A stretch of 64,000 bases of DNA. Source: E44-bin46 sp964354655. GTDB taxonomy: Bacteria > Chloroflexota > Dehalococcoidia > Dehalococcoidales > E44-bin46. How positions within the stretch are numbered: the stretch's first letter is position 1; the number at the start of each line of letters is the position of its first letter. Below are positions 52,749 to 60,986 of the stretch, piece after piece. The notes beneath the pieces are model-generated. The model was not told where the DNA came from. It made no database searches and saw only the letters and a program-made list of their open reading frames with translations. The DNA is taken from the NCBI GenBank assembly GCA_964354655.1, contig CAYHAL010000004.1, positions 1 through 64,000 of the forward strand, read 5' to 3'. Both the position numbers and the translations under genes were made by a program.

Positions 52749-52951
52749 TAATTTATTCCTCCTTTTCGGTTGATTTAATGATTTATCTTCGACCACTGTT
52801 TTAATATTATGCATAAAATTAAAGCACTATGATTATACAACAAACTGGCTTAGAAATCTGCGAGAAATAGGATGTCATCCTCGTCTTTTCGAGTTGCATA
52901 TTCAGCCAGAAAGTTCGATGGTTCTAAACAAGCATAAGTCTCACATTACTA

Positions 52952-53335
52952 TTAAAGCCGTCTTACTTCTTCCAGCCACCTGTTGAGCTCATTGTAAAAC
53001 TTCATTGATTTTTCATCGTAATAACGGGCTTGTCTAAAGGACGCTTCGGAGGGATGATAAAGCTGTTCTTCGCCGCAAGGATTTATCGGCAGTAGGGTAT
53101 TGCCAACGCCATCCCACGTCCTGTTCACCGGCAGGCCCAATTTCTCCAGTGCCTGATCTAGTGTTGCATCGACCAGAACGAGTTCTCCATCTATATCTAC
53201 CAGGTAAGCAAGATGGTAATTTATTGAGAGCTCTTTAGCCAGCCTCCCTAAGTGAGGTGGATAGTCGATTTTAACCTCGTCCCATCTGAAGGGGAAGACC
53301 GCGTATAATATCAGCAGCCCTAGCCTTTCATACAT
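52952..53335 (-). pseudogene. Transglutaminase-like protein, C-terminal part
   Basis: 127 residues beginning at ATG 53335. Segments HLAYLVDIDGELVLVDATLDQALEKLGLP and TWDGVGNTLLPINPCGEEQLYHPSE resemble the end of transglutaminase-like domain proteins, including the Asp of the catalytic triad (VDATLD), but the Cys and most of the fold are missing. The protein begins exactly where a histidine-kinase fragment begins on the other strand, so it looks truncated by a rearrangement. Confidence 0.5.
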
Positions 53336-53806
53336 ATGGCAAAGAAGAAAGTGCTTTGCCAGGAAAGGGGGATTCAGTTCGAGTTTGGTCCCCTAGAAAA
53401 TCTAGTTGTAAAAGGAGATAAGCTAAAGCTCAAGCAACTGTTCCTCAACCTTCTGGATAATGCCGTCAGATATACTCCGAGCGGTGGAAGTATATCAGCT
53501 TCCGTTGTCAGGAAAGGAGAAACCGCGGTAGTGGCAATCAGAGATTCAGGTATTGGCATCCCCGAAGAGCATATACCGCATATCTTTGAGCGCTTCTATC
53601 GGGTGGATAAGGCACCGCTCCCGGGCTGAAGGAGGTGCAGGGCTGGGCCTCTCAATTCGTCAGCATATCGCTGAGATGCACAGCGGTAGAATTGAAGTTG
53701 AAAGCCAGGTAGGGAGAGGGAGTACCTTTTCAGTAATACTACCCATTCTTCAACAGGGAGGTTTCCGTTCTCATACTGGGATAATCACGTCCAGCAGTCA
53801 AACCTA
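53336..53806 (+). pseudogene. Sensor histidine kinase, ATPase-domain fragment with frameshift
   Basis: The frame gives the N box (LKQLFLNLLDNAVRYTP), G1 (IRDSGIGIPEEHIPHIFERFYRVDKA), then an extra C near 53618 shifts the frame to EGGAGLGLSIRQHIAEMHSG (G2) and VGRGSTFSVILPI. The His-box, sensor and membrane parts are absent. Loss of the N-terminus and the frameshift make it non-functional. Confidence 0.8.
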
Positions 53807-54133
53807 ATTCGCCTTCGATACCCAGTACGTAAATCATCGAGTTTCTTGAGGAGTAACTCCCAACAAAACATCGGAAAGTGTGATGGTGTCACACTTTTAC
53901 GGTTGCAATGTCTCAGGCCTTTACCTCCTAATCAGGGAATAGCCGGCACGGCCCACACCCGTATAGGCTACCACACGGCAGGCGATTGATAAAGGGGGCA
54001 CAAAAGTTGGCGACAAACTGAAAAGGACAGGATTTCACCAAAAGGCACTTTAGCCTCAAAACGGGATTTTAGCAACTGACACAAAAGTTCTATTTTGTAT
54101 CTAACAGCACCCAGCAGCATACCTGCCCTAGAA
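53807..54133. other. Intergenic region with hairpin and attachment-site arm
   Basis: No gene is seen. AAAGTGTGA (53875-53883) and TCACACTTT form a nine-base stem with a five-base loop followed by T, a possible terminator. GGCGACAAACTG (54011-54022) closely matches GCCGACAAACTG at 5085-5096; the two lie 111 and 113 bases from the tRNA-Thr junctions. The right end CTAGAA at 54133 is the non-tRNA side of the junction. Confidence 0.5.
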
Positions 54134-54170
54134 TTACGAAACCGCTGCTCTACCTCTGAGCTACGCTGGC
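54134..54170 (-). tRNA. tRNA-Thr(CGT), 5' half only (split gene)
   Basis: On the minus strand: acceptor 5' strand GCCAGCG, D arm GCTC/GAGC with loop AGAGGTA, anticodon 5' stem GCGGT and loop TTCGTAA, then the sequence changes to TTCTAGGGCAGG, which cannot pair as a tRNA. The acceptor matches CGCTGGC at 5244-5250 and the stem GCGGT matches ACCGC at 5217-5221, so this is the missing half of the same tRNA gene. Confidence 0.85.
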
Positions 54171-54354
54171 TTTACCTAAGTATAGCACAAAGTTAAGTCG
54201 CCGATGAACCATTACCTAATACCTCGCCGGCTACCTCATAATTGACGCTTAGATTGGCTTATGATAGTATTTTTAAAATACTTTGGCTATGGCTTAGTGG
54301 GTGGCTATGTAAGGCTATACTTTTTTGCAATAATCCTACTCAGGGGGAAGCACT

Positions 54355-55287
54355 ATGCAAGTAGATAAGGAGTTAGCCAAATTACAACCTGAAAAAGATA
54401 CCTTGCTAACCATCGGCGTTTTTGATGGAGTTCATCTGGGGCATAAATACCTGCTATCACAGCTAACAAAGCAGGCGAGGGAGCAGAATTTGCTTAGTGG
54501 AGTGGTAACTTTTAACCGGCACCCCCACGAAGTGCTGTCGCCCCAGTCCAAGCTACCATTCCTGACCGACCTTACCCAGAGAATTAACCTCCTCAAAAAT
54601 GAAGGCGTTGAAGCCATCTTTACCCTGTCCTTCACCAGGGAGTTGGCTCGGCTCAGCGCCCGCCGATTCGTCAGCCTCCTAAAGAAATACCTCAGAATGC
54701 GCGGGATGGTAATTGGAGCCGACTTTGTCTTAGGTCAAAATCGGGAAGGCAACACCGATATCCTTCGCTCATTAGGACAAGATATGAAATTCAGTGTCAC
54801 CGTAATACCTCCGGTAATGATAAATGGCGAGGTGGTAAGTAGCACCGCCATCAGAAATGCCCTAGCTGATGGAGATATGAAAAAGGTGCTCAACCTGGTA
54901 GGCCGCTCTTTTAGCCTAAATGGACGTGTAACCAGCGGGGCGGGTAGAGGTGTGGAGTTGGGTTTCCCCACTGCCAATCTTGATATTGACCCAGGGCAGG
55001 CCCTTCCCGCTGAGGGAGTTTACGCTACCTGGGCCTACATTAATGCTCAAGCCTATCAATCAATGACCAACATTGGCAGACAACCTACCTTCGGTGGCAG
55101 CCAGCGTGTTGTCGAGGTTTATATCCTTGACTACCATAGTAACCTGTATGGGCGCGAGCTAAAAATTGACCTCATAGAAAGACTCCGCGGCGAGAAACAA
55201 TTTGACACTCCAGAGGAACTGAAGAAACAAATAACTGAAGACATAAAAAGGGGCAGGGCTATACTAAACTTCCGAGGTAGAGGTTAA
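54355..55287 (+). CDS. ribF: Bifunctional riboflavin kinase / FAD synthetase
   Basis: 310 residues. The N-terminal nucleotidyltransferase domain has IGVFDGVHLGH (HxGH-type) and GADFVLGQNREG; the C-terminal kinase domain has GRVTSGAGRGVELGFPTANL and IDLIERLRGEKQF. Makes FMN and FAD in the cytoplasm. The ATG follows GGGGGAAGC. tyrS starts two bases after its stop. Confidence 0.95.
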   Translation: MQVDKELAKLQPEKDTLLTIGVFDGVHLGHKYLLSQLTKQAREQNLLSGVVTFNRHPHEVLSPQSKLPFLTDLTQRINLLKNEGVEAIFTLSFTRELARLSARRFVSLLKKYLRMRGMVIGADFVLGQNREGNTDILRSLGQDMKFSVTVIPPVMINGEVVSSTAIRNALADGDMKKVLNLVGRSFSLNGRVTSGAGRGVELGFPTANLDIDPGQALPAEGVYATWAYINAQAYQSMTNIGRQPTFGGSQRVVEVYILDYHSNLYGRELKIDLIERLRGEKQFDTPEELKKQITEDIKRGRAILNFRGRG

Positions 55288-55289
55288 GT

Positions 55290-56480
55290 ATGGAGACCAG
55301 TGAGAAAGCTATTAACGATATTGGCTATTTGCTAAAGCGAGGGGTAGCTGAAATCATAATTGAAGAAGAGATGGTGAAACTACTCCACTCGGGCAAAAAA
55401 TTACGGCTAAAGGAAGGCTTTGACTCCAGTTTTCCTGACATCCACCTAGGTCATATGGTAACCCTGAGAAAGCTACGCCAATTTCAGGACCTGGGGCATC
55501 AGGTTATTCTTATTGTTGGTGATTGGACGGCACAGATTGGTGACCCAAGCGGTGCCTCCGTCACCCGACCTATGCTGTCTAAAGAACAGGTTGAGGCCAA
55601 TGCTGAAACCTATATGAAGCAGTTCTTCAAGGTCGTTGATAAGAAACGAACCGAGGTGAGGTGGCAGAGTGAGTGGTTTGGCAAATTTACCCTCAGTGAC
55701 ATCATTCAGCTCACCAGCAAGTTTACCGTAGCCCAGCTAATGGCTAGAGAGGACTTTAGTAGTAGATATAGTGCCGGACGACCCATAGCTATGACCGAAC
55801 TACTCTACCCATTGCTTCAAGCCTATGACTCAGTAGCCATTCAGGCTGATGTTGAATTCGGCGGCACCGACCAGAAGTTTAACCTACTGGTGGGCAGGGA
55901 GCTTCAATCCATGGTCGGTCAGCGCCCCCAGCAGGTCTTTTTAGCCCCTCTCCTCATTGGCACCGATGGCAGTAAAAAGATGAGCAAAAGCCTGGGCAAC
56001 TATATTGGTATTGCTGAGCCACCTGAAGAGATATATGACAAGGTGATGTCTATCCCTGATAGCCTTATCCTGCAATACTTTGAATTAGTAACCGATGTCC
56101 CCGACGAGGAACTGGAGGAGTTTAGGCAGGGGCTTAGCCGCCAAACCGTCAATCCCATGACGCTTAAGAAACGGCTGGCTAGGGAAATTGTGACCCAACT
56201 CTACAGTCAAAAGGCAGCCAGTGACGCCGAGGAGCATTTTGTAAAAGTATTTCAGGCAAGAGAAACTCCAGAGGAAATAACCTTGGGGACTAAGTCAGGC
56301 AGCAGACTTCAGGATTATCTGGTGGAAAATCATTTAGCCAAAAGTAAGAGCGAAGCCAAGCGCCTCATTGAACAGGGTGCTGTATATGTTAATGGTAAAA
56401 GAATCGAAGACGTCAATTTTACTTTCCCTAAAGGTACAATAATAAGAGTGGGTAGGCGGCGTTTCATTGAATCTACTTAA
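55290..56480 (+). CDS. tyrS: Tyrosyl-tRNA synthetase
   Basis: 396-residue class I synthetase. HIGH-type motif DIHLGHM near 51 and KMSKS near 232 are intact, with the Tyr-binding Rossmann core between and an S4 RNA-binding domain at the end (RLQDYLVENHLAKSKSEAKRLI). The HxxxH-type and long insertion place it in the TyrZ-like branch. Co-transcribed with ribF. Confidence 0.95.
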   Translation: METSEKAINDIGYLLKRGVAEIIIEEEMVKLLHSGKKLRLKEGFDSSFPDIHLGHMVTLRKLRQFQDLGHQVILIVGDWTAQIGDPSGASVTRPMLSKEQVEANAETYMKQFFKVVDKKRTEVRWQSEWFGKFTLSDIIQLTSKFTVAQLMAREDFSSRYSAGRPIAMTELLYPLLQAYDSVAIQADVEFGGTDQKFNLLVGRELQSMVGQRPQQVFLAPLLIGTDGSKKMSKSLGNYIGIAEPPEEIYDKVMSIPDSLILQYFELVTDVPDEELEEFRQGLSRQTVNPMTLKKRLAREIVTQLYSQKAASDAEEHFVKVFQARETPEEITLGTKSGSRLQDYLVENHLAKSKSEAKRLIEQGAVYVNGKRIEDVNFTFPKGTIIRVGRRRFIEST

Positions 56481-56551
56481 AATTGACGAGAGAAAAAACG
56501 CTGCTTTGCTAAAGTCGTTAATTCGGATATACTAAATAGTAAAGGAGACAG

Positions 56552-57640
56552 ATGGAACAGTTACGCATCCCAGGACCCACCCCCTGCCCTAGCGAGGTGC
56601 TTCAAGTAATGGCCAGGCAGATGATAAATCACCGGGGCGGGGAGTTTGGGCAGATACTAAACAAGGTAACGGCTAACCTAAAACAGCTGTTTCAGACCAA
56701 GGGGGACGTTTTTCTGCTTACCGGCTCAGGAACCGGCGGCTTGGAGACAGTTATCGTTAATACCCTATCCCCGGGTGATAAAGTACTATCGGTCTCTATT
56801 GGCTTCTTCGGCGAGCGCTTTGCTGTTATCGCCAAGCAATTTGGGGCTGAGGTAATCCCGCTTAACTTTGAATGGGGCAAAGCGGCTGATGTTGACGCAG
56901 TGCGCCAAGCTCTTAAGGCTGAACCAAAAATCAAAGCGGTGCTGGTCACCCATAATGAAACCTCCACCGGCGTTACCAATGACCTGGCTTCTATTAGCTC
57001 GGTAGTCAAGGAATTTGATAAGTTACTGCTGGTTGATGCCATCAGTAGTCTGGGTTCAATTGACTTGCCAGTAGATGACTGGCACTGCGATGTTGCAGTC
57101 ACTGGTTCCCAGAAGGGATGGATGGTTCCCCCCGGTCTGGCTATGGTCAGTGTCAGCCAAGAGGCGTGGCAGGCGCACTCAAAAGCTAAGATGCCCCGCT
57201 TCTACTGGGACTTTGCTCACGCTAAGAGCTACTTAGAAAAGGGGCAAACGCCATGGACACCAGCTATTTCCATCGTATTTGCTCTGTCGGTCTCGCTGGA
57301 AATGATGCTAAAGGAAGGCTTGCCTAACATCATCGCCCGGCACGCTCGAGTGGGTAAAGCGGCTCGAGCTGGGGTAAAATCGCTAGGACTATCGCTTTTT
57401 GCTGACGAAAATTATGCCTCCAACACAGTTACTGCCGTAGCCTCTTCAGACGGGCTTGATACCAAAAAGATGCTCAAGATTTTACGAGAGGAACACCAGA
57501 TTATACTCAGTGGTGGACAGCAGAGATTAGACGGCAAAATATTCCGCATCGGGCACCTTGGCTGGGTGACCGAGGGCGACATTGAAACCGTAATATCAGC
57601 GCTGAAGATAGTATTACCACAGGCTGGATTCAGGAGTTAG
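56552..57640 (+). CDS. Class V aminotransferase (alanine-glyoxylate / phosphoserine type)
   Basis: 362 residues. The PLP lysine is in TGSQKGWMVPPG near residue 189 and the Asp that binds the ring in LLVDAISSLG near 160; RIPGPTPCP opens the protein. AGT-family enzymes in this position, directly before serA, usually serve serine synthesis as phosphoserine or serine-pyruvate aminotransferases. It ends five bases before serA. AAAGGAGA precedes the ATG. Confidence 0.9.
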   Translation: MEQLRIPGPTPCPSEVLQVMARQMINHRGGEFGQILNKVTANLKQLFQTKGDVFLLTGSGTGGLETVIVNTLSPGDKVLSVSIGFFGERFAVIAKQFGAEVIPLNFEWGKAADVDAVRQALKAEPKIKAVLVTHNETSTGVTNDLASISSVVKEFDKLLLVDAISSLGSIDLPVDDWHCDVAVTGSQKGWMVPPGLAMVSVSQEAWQAHSKAKMPRFYWDFAHAKSYLEKGQTPWTPAISIVFALSVSLEMMLKEGLPNIIARHARVGKAARAGVKSLGLSLFADENYASNTVTAVASSDGLDTKKMLKILREEHQIILSGGQQRLDGKIFRIGHLGWVTEGDIETVISALKIVLPQAGFRS

Positions 57641-57645
57641 CTAAA

Positions 57646-59220
57646 ATGAAGGTCTTAATCACCGAGCCTATTTTTGACGAGGGAATAGATATTCTGCGTA
57701 ATTATGCCCAGGTGGATATTAAATTAGGGCTAACGCCAGAGGAAATGATATCCATAATTGGCGATTATGAGGCACTGGTGGTACGCAGTCAGACTAAAGT
57801 CCCGGCTGAGGTTATGCAAGCTGGGAAAAAATTACAGGTCATCGCCCGGGCTGGTGCCGGTATAGACAATATTGATGTCGAAGAAGCCACCCGGCGCGGC
57901 ATTGTAGTAGTTAATGCCCCCACCAGCAACACTGTCTCGGCTGCTGAGCATACCATTGCCCTTATGCTCGCCTTAGCCCGCCATATCCCTCAGGCTAACG
58001 CCACACTCAAATCCGGGGTATGGCGACGGACTGAATTCATGGGTACCGAGGTTAAAGGTAAAACATTAGGTATTATCGGCTTAGGCAGCGTGGGTTCAGA
58101 GGTAGCCAGACGGGCTAGAGCGCTGGAAATGAAGCTTATCGCTTACGACCCCTTCATCTCTATTGACCATGCCCATAGCCTCCATGTAGAGCTTGTTTCC
58201 CTAGAGCAGTTGCTCAAGGAATCAGACTTTATCACCCTTCACTTGCCATTAACCGCAACGACAAAGAAACTGATTGGAGCCAAAGAGCTGTCTTCGGTCA
58301 AACCAACGGTTCGTATTATTAACACCGCCCGCGGCGGATTAATTGACGAAAAGGCGCTGGCTAAGGCAGTAAAGGAGAAGCGAGTAGCTGGTGCCGCCAT
58401 TGATGTCTTTGCTACAGAACCGACTACCAAGAGCACCCTTTTTGAAAGTGATAACATCGTTGTTACCCCCCATTTAGGCGCTTCAACTACTGAAGCTCAA
58501 GCCACGGTAGCTAAGGACGTAGCCAACCAGATTATTGACGTATTTAAAGGTCAGCCAGCTAGATACTCGGTTAATGCTCCCTTTATTCCTGCTGAGACTC
58601 TAGCTATGCTAGCCCCGTTCATAAAGCTGGCTGCCACAGTAGGCAAACTGGTCAGCCAACTAGCTGAGGGACAAATGAATGCCATCAAGATTAGATATGA
58701 TGGTGAGATCTCTAATTATGATACTAATGTTCTCAAGGCATCTGTCCTAGGTGGGTTACTTAATGAGATAAGTGAAGAACGGGTTAACCTGGTCAATGCT
58801 AATATAGTAGCTGCCCGGCGTGGTCTAACTGTGGTAGAACAGAAGGAAGCTACCTGTGAAAACTATGCCAGCCTTATTAGTATTGAAGCCACTACCAGCG
58901 CCGGGGTTACCATTGTTGCCGGAACGGTAATACGTGGGGAATCACACATTGTCCGGGTTAATAATTATTGGCTTGATATCGTGCCCACCGGGGGTTACTT
59001 CCTGTTTAGCGACCACCTAGACCGTCCCGGGCTCATCAGCGCCGTCAGTAAGGTAACCGGCGATGCTGATGTAAATATCAGTGCCATGCATGTTGGTCGC
59101 CTTAAACCCAGAGGGCAAGCATTGATGGTCTTAGCCTTAGACGAGCCCCTGTCCGAGGAACACCTGCAGAAGATACTATCCATCCCCGATGTCTACACCG
59201 CCAAACTGGTAAAGTTATAA
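57646..59220 (+). CDS. serA: D-3-phosphoglycerate dehydrogenase
   Basis: 524 residues of the long SerA type: catalytic Rossmann domain with GIIGLGSVGSEVA near 145, Arg in NTARGGLIDEKAL near 230 and His in PHLGASTTEAQ near 280; then the intervening domain and a C-terminal ACT domain (LDRPGLISAVSKVTG) for serine feedback. First step of serine synthesis; the aminotransferase before it supplies the second. Confidence 0.95.
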   Translation: MKVLITEPIFDEGIDILRNYAQVDIKLGLTPEEMISIIGDYEALVVRSQTKVPAEVMQAGKKLQVIARAGAGIDNIDVEEATRRGIVVVNAPTSNTVSAAEHTIALMLALARHIPQANATLKSGVWRRTEFMGTEVKGKTLGIIGLGSVGSEVARRARALEMKLIAYDPFISIDHAHSLHVELVSLEQLLKESDFITLHLPLTATTKKLIGAKELSSVKPTVRIINTARGGLIDEKALAKAVKEKRVAGAAIDVFATEPTTKSTLFESDNIVVTPHLGASTTEAQATVAKDVANQIIDVFKGQPARYSVNAPFIPAETLAMLAPFIKLAATVGKLVSQLAEGQMNAIKIRYDGEISNYDTNVLKASVLGGLLNEISEERVNLVNANIVAARRGLTVVEQKEATCENYASLISIEATTSAGVTIVAGTVIRGESHIVRVNNYWLDIVPTGGYFLFSDHLDRPGLISAVSKVTGDADVNISAMHVGRLKPRGQALMVLALDEPLSEEHLQKILSIPDVYTAKLVKL

Positions 59221-59238
59221 TGAAAAGGAGGCTATACC

Positions 59239-59532
59239 ATGTTTGCACGTCTAACCATAGTTCAAGTCAAGGTTGACAAGCTAGATGAAACCAGAAAGAT
59301 CTTTGAGGAGAGTGTTATCCCTGCGGCTAAATCACAGAAGGGCTATCGTGGTGCCTATCTCCTCACCGACCGCAAAACAGGCAAAGGCATTTCCATCGTC
59401 CTTTGGGATAGCGAAAAGGATGCCATCGCCACTGTAAAGAGCGGCTTCTACCAAGAACAGCTAAACAAGTTCAAGGGCCTCTTCACAGCACCGTCGGTTC
59501 GCGAAGGATATGAGGTTAGTCTCCAAGACTAA
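59239..59532 (+). CDS. Antibiotic biosynthesis monooxygenase (ABM)-domain protein
   Basis: 97-residue ferredoxin-like dimeric fold. FARLTIVQVKVDKLDETRKIFEE at the start, then YRGAYLLTDRKTGKGISIVLWDSEKDAIAT, are typical of ABM-domain proteins of unknown role. AAAAGGAGG precedes the ATG; it is 18 bases after serA. Confidence 0.85.
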   Translation: MFARLTIVQVKVDKLDETRKIFEESVIPAAKSQKGYRGAYLLTDRKTGKGISIVLWDSEKDAIATVKSGFYQEQLNKFKGLFTAPSVREGYEVSLQD

Positions 59533-59542
59533 GTCAACGCAC

Positions 59543-60856
59543 CTACACCAATCGGTGAAAGACTAGTCCGGCTGGCAGTTTGGGATAGAAGTAGGTTGAT
59601 TTCCGGGGCATCCGGTCACCGGCATCAGCAATGGCTTTGACCACTTCCACCCTAACCGGACTTAATAGAAAGGCTAGTTGATATTCCTGGTTTAGCACCC
59701 TGTTTACTGCATCCAGCTTATCATAACTATAATTAAGGAACGCTTCCTCGCTACCCCCGCCCAGCCCTAGTAACTTCTCCAGTATAATATGGTCAAGAAT
59801 ACTAACCGCTAACCGCTTATATAGCTGACAGTGAAAGTAAGGTATCATATGGCTAGTAGCAGCAAAGTCGCGCAACCTTAGTAAATAAAGGCGCTCTGGG
59901 GCTAAACCAAAAAGTATTAATCTGACCTGGTCGGTATCCCCAACCAATAAATCCTCGACCCGCTGCCAAATACCGGGGGTACTTAGTGGCATCTCTTCCA
60001 CTTCAAAGAATAAACTCAACTTAGCCAGCAGCCCACCTAAGCTAGCTCTTGCTATACCGCGAACCAGCCGGTGAGGCGGTAGAATAATAAGCCCTGGGTC
60101 GGCGAAGCTTACCAGGGTCATCATCACAAAATTAAACCCCTCGTCTCCCGATAATGATGCGGCACAAGCCTGTCTTTCCCGCTGATGGGTAAGAGCACTC
60201 TCGTAGCGATGATGTCCATCAGCAATATAAAGCGGCTTACGAGCCAAGCTGGCGCATATCTGACTTATAACCCCGGGCTCAGTGATAGCCAAAATACGGT
60301 GGCTCTCTCCGGTAGCCGTGCTCAGACTAATCATCGGCTGGCTTCGTTCCGCTAAAGCTAACAATGAAGCGATGCGCTTTCCTTGGTCTTCATATAGAGC
60401 TAAAATCGGGCTGGTATTGGCTTGGAGCGCCCATAATAGGCTTAGCCGGTCATTCCCTGGCACAGCTAACGTGCCCTCATGGGGGCGAATTACCTTCTTA
60501 TCCCATTCCTCCAACCTAACACAAACGATTATCCCCCGGCGTCTATATTGCTTTTCCTGATGCACAAAATAGTGGTCATGGAGATAAATGGCAGGCGCCT
60601 CATCAACCTTAAGAATACCTAGCTTCAGCCACTGCTCCAGGGTAGCTGCCGAACGAGTATACTTATTGTCCATAATCGTGTCCTGCGGTAACTGCCGACC
60701 CTGCTCCAATCGGACAAAGTTATACTCGCTTAGGTGATAAAGCTCTTGCCCTAGCTGAGGGGTAATGACGTCATAAGGGGGACAGATAACAGATGACAGG
60801 TCGTTAACCAACTGTTGATTATAACGGACGCCCCGGAAGGAGCGAATCTCAGCCAT
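59543..60856 (-). CDS. DUF1015 family protein
   Basis: 437 residues. The N-terminus AEIRSFRGVRYNQQLV, VICPPYDVI and the middle segment PLYIADGHHRYESAL, HEGTLAVPGNDRLSLL are hallmarks of DUF1015. It may be a kinase- or ParB/sulfiredoxin-related fold; some members have been linked to serine kinase activity, which would fit the serA neighbourhood. Convergent with the ABM gene (10-base gap). Confidence 0.9.
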   Translation of the reverse strand: MAEIRSFRGVRYNQQLVNDLSSVICPPYDVITPQLGQELYHLSEYNFVRLEQGRQLPQDTIMDNKYTRSAATLEQWLKLGILKVDEAPAIYLHDHYFVHQEKQYRRRGIIVCVRLEEWDKKVIRPHEGTLAVPGNDRLSLLWALQANTSPILALYEDQGKRIASLLALAERSQPMISLSTATGESHRILAITEPGVISQICASLARKPLYIADGHHRYESALTHQRERQACAASLSGDEGFNFVMMTLVSFADPGLIILPPHRLVRGIARASLGGLLAKLSLFFEVEEMPLSTPGIWQRVEDLLVGDTDQVRLILFGLAPERLYLLRLRDFAATSHMIPYFHCQLYKRLAVSILDHIILEKLLGLGGGSEEAFLNYSYDKLDAVNRVLNQEYQLAFLLSPVRVEVVKAIADAGDRMPRKSTYFYPKLPAGLVFHRLV

Positions 60857-60986
60857 GCTTTACCTAATCCTCTTCTAACTGAATCCAGGCAGGTGATTCT
60901 TCCCTGACCTAGTTTACTGTATGCCCTAGAACGGCGCAAGTGAGCCACAGTATGATATGTGCTATAATTTTAGAAGAATAATCATT

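Noticed and set aside
5210..54170. Split tRNA halves as a trans-spliced (archaeal-type) tRNA
   Set aside because: All genes are bacterial in type, the halves lack leader sequences that would pair with each other, and the break coincides with an attP-like core, so recombination explains it better.
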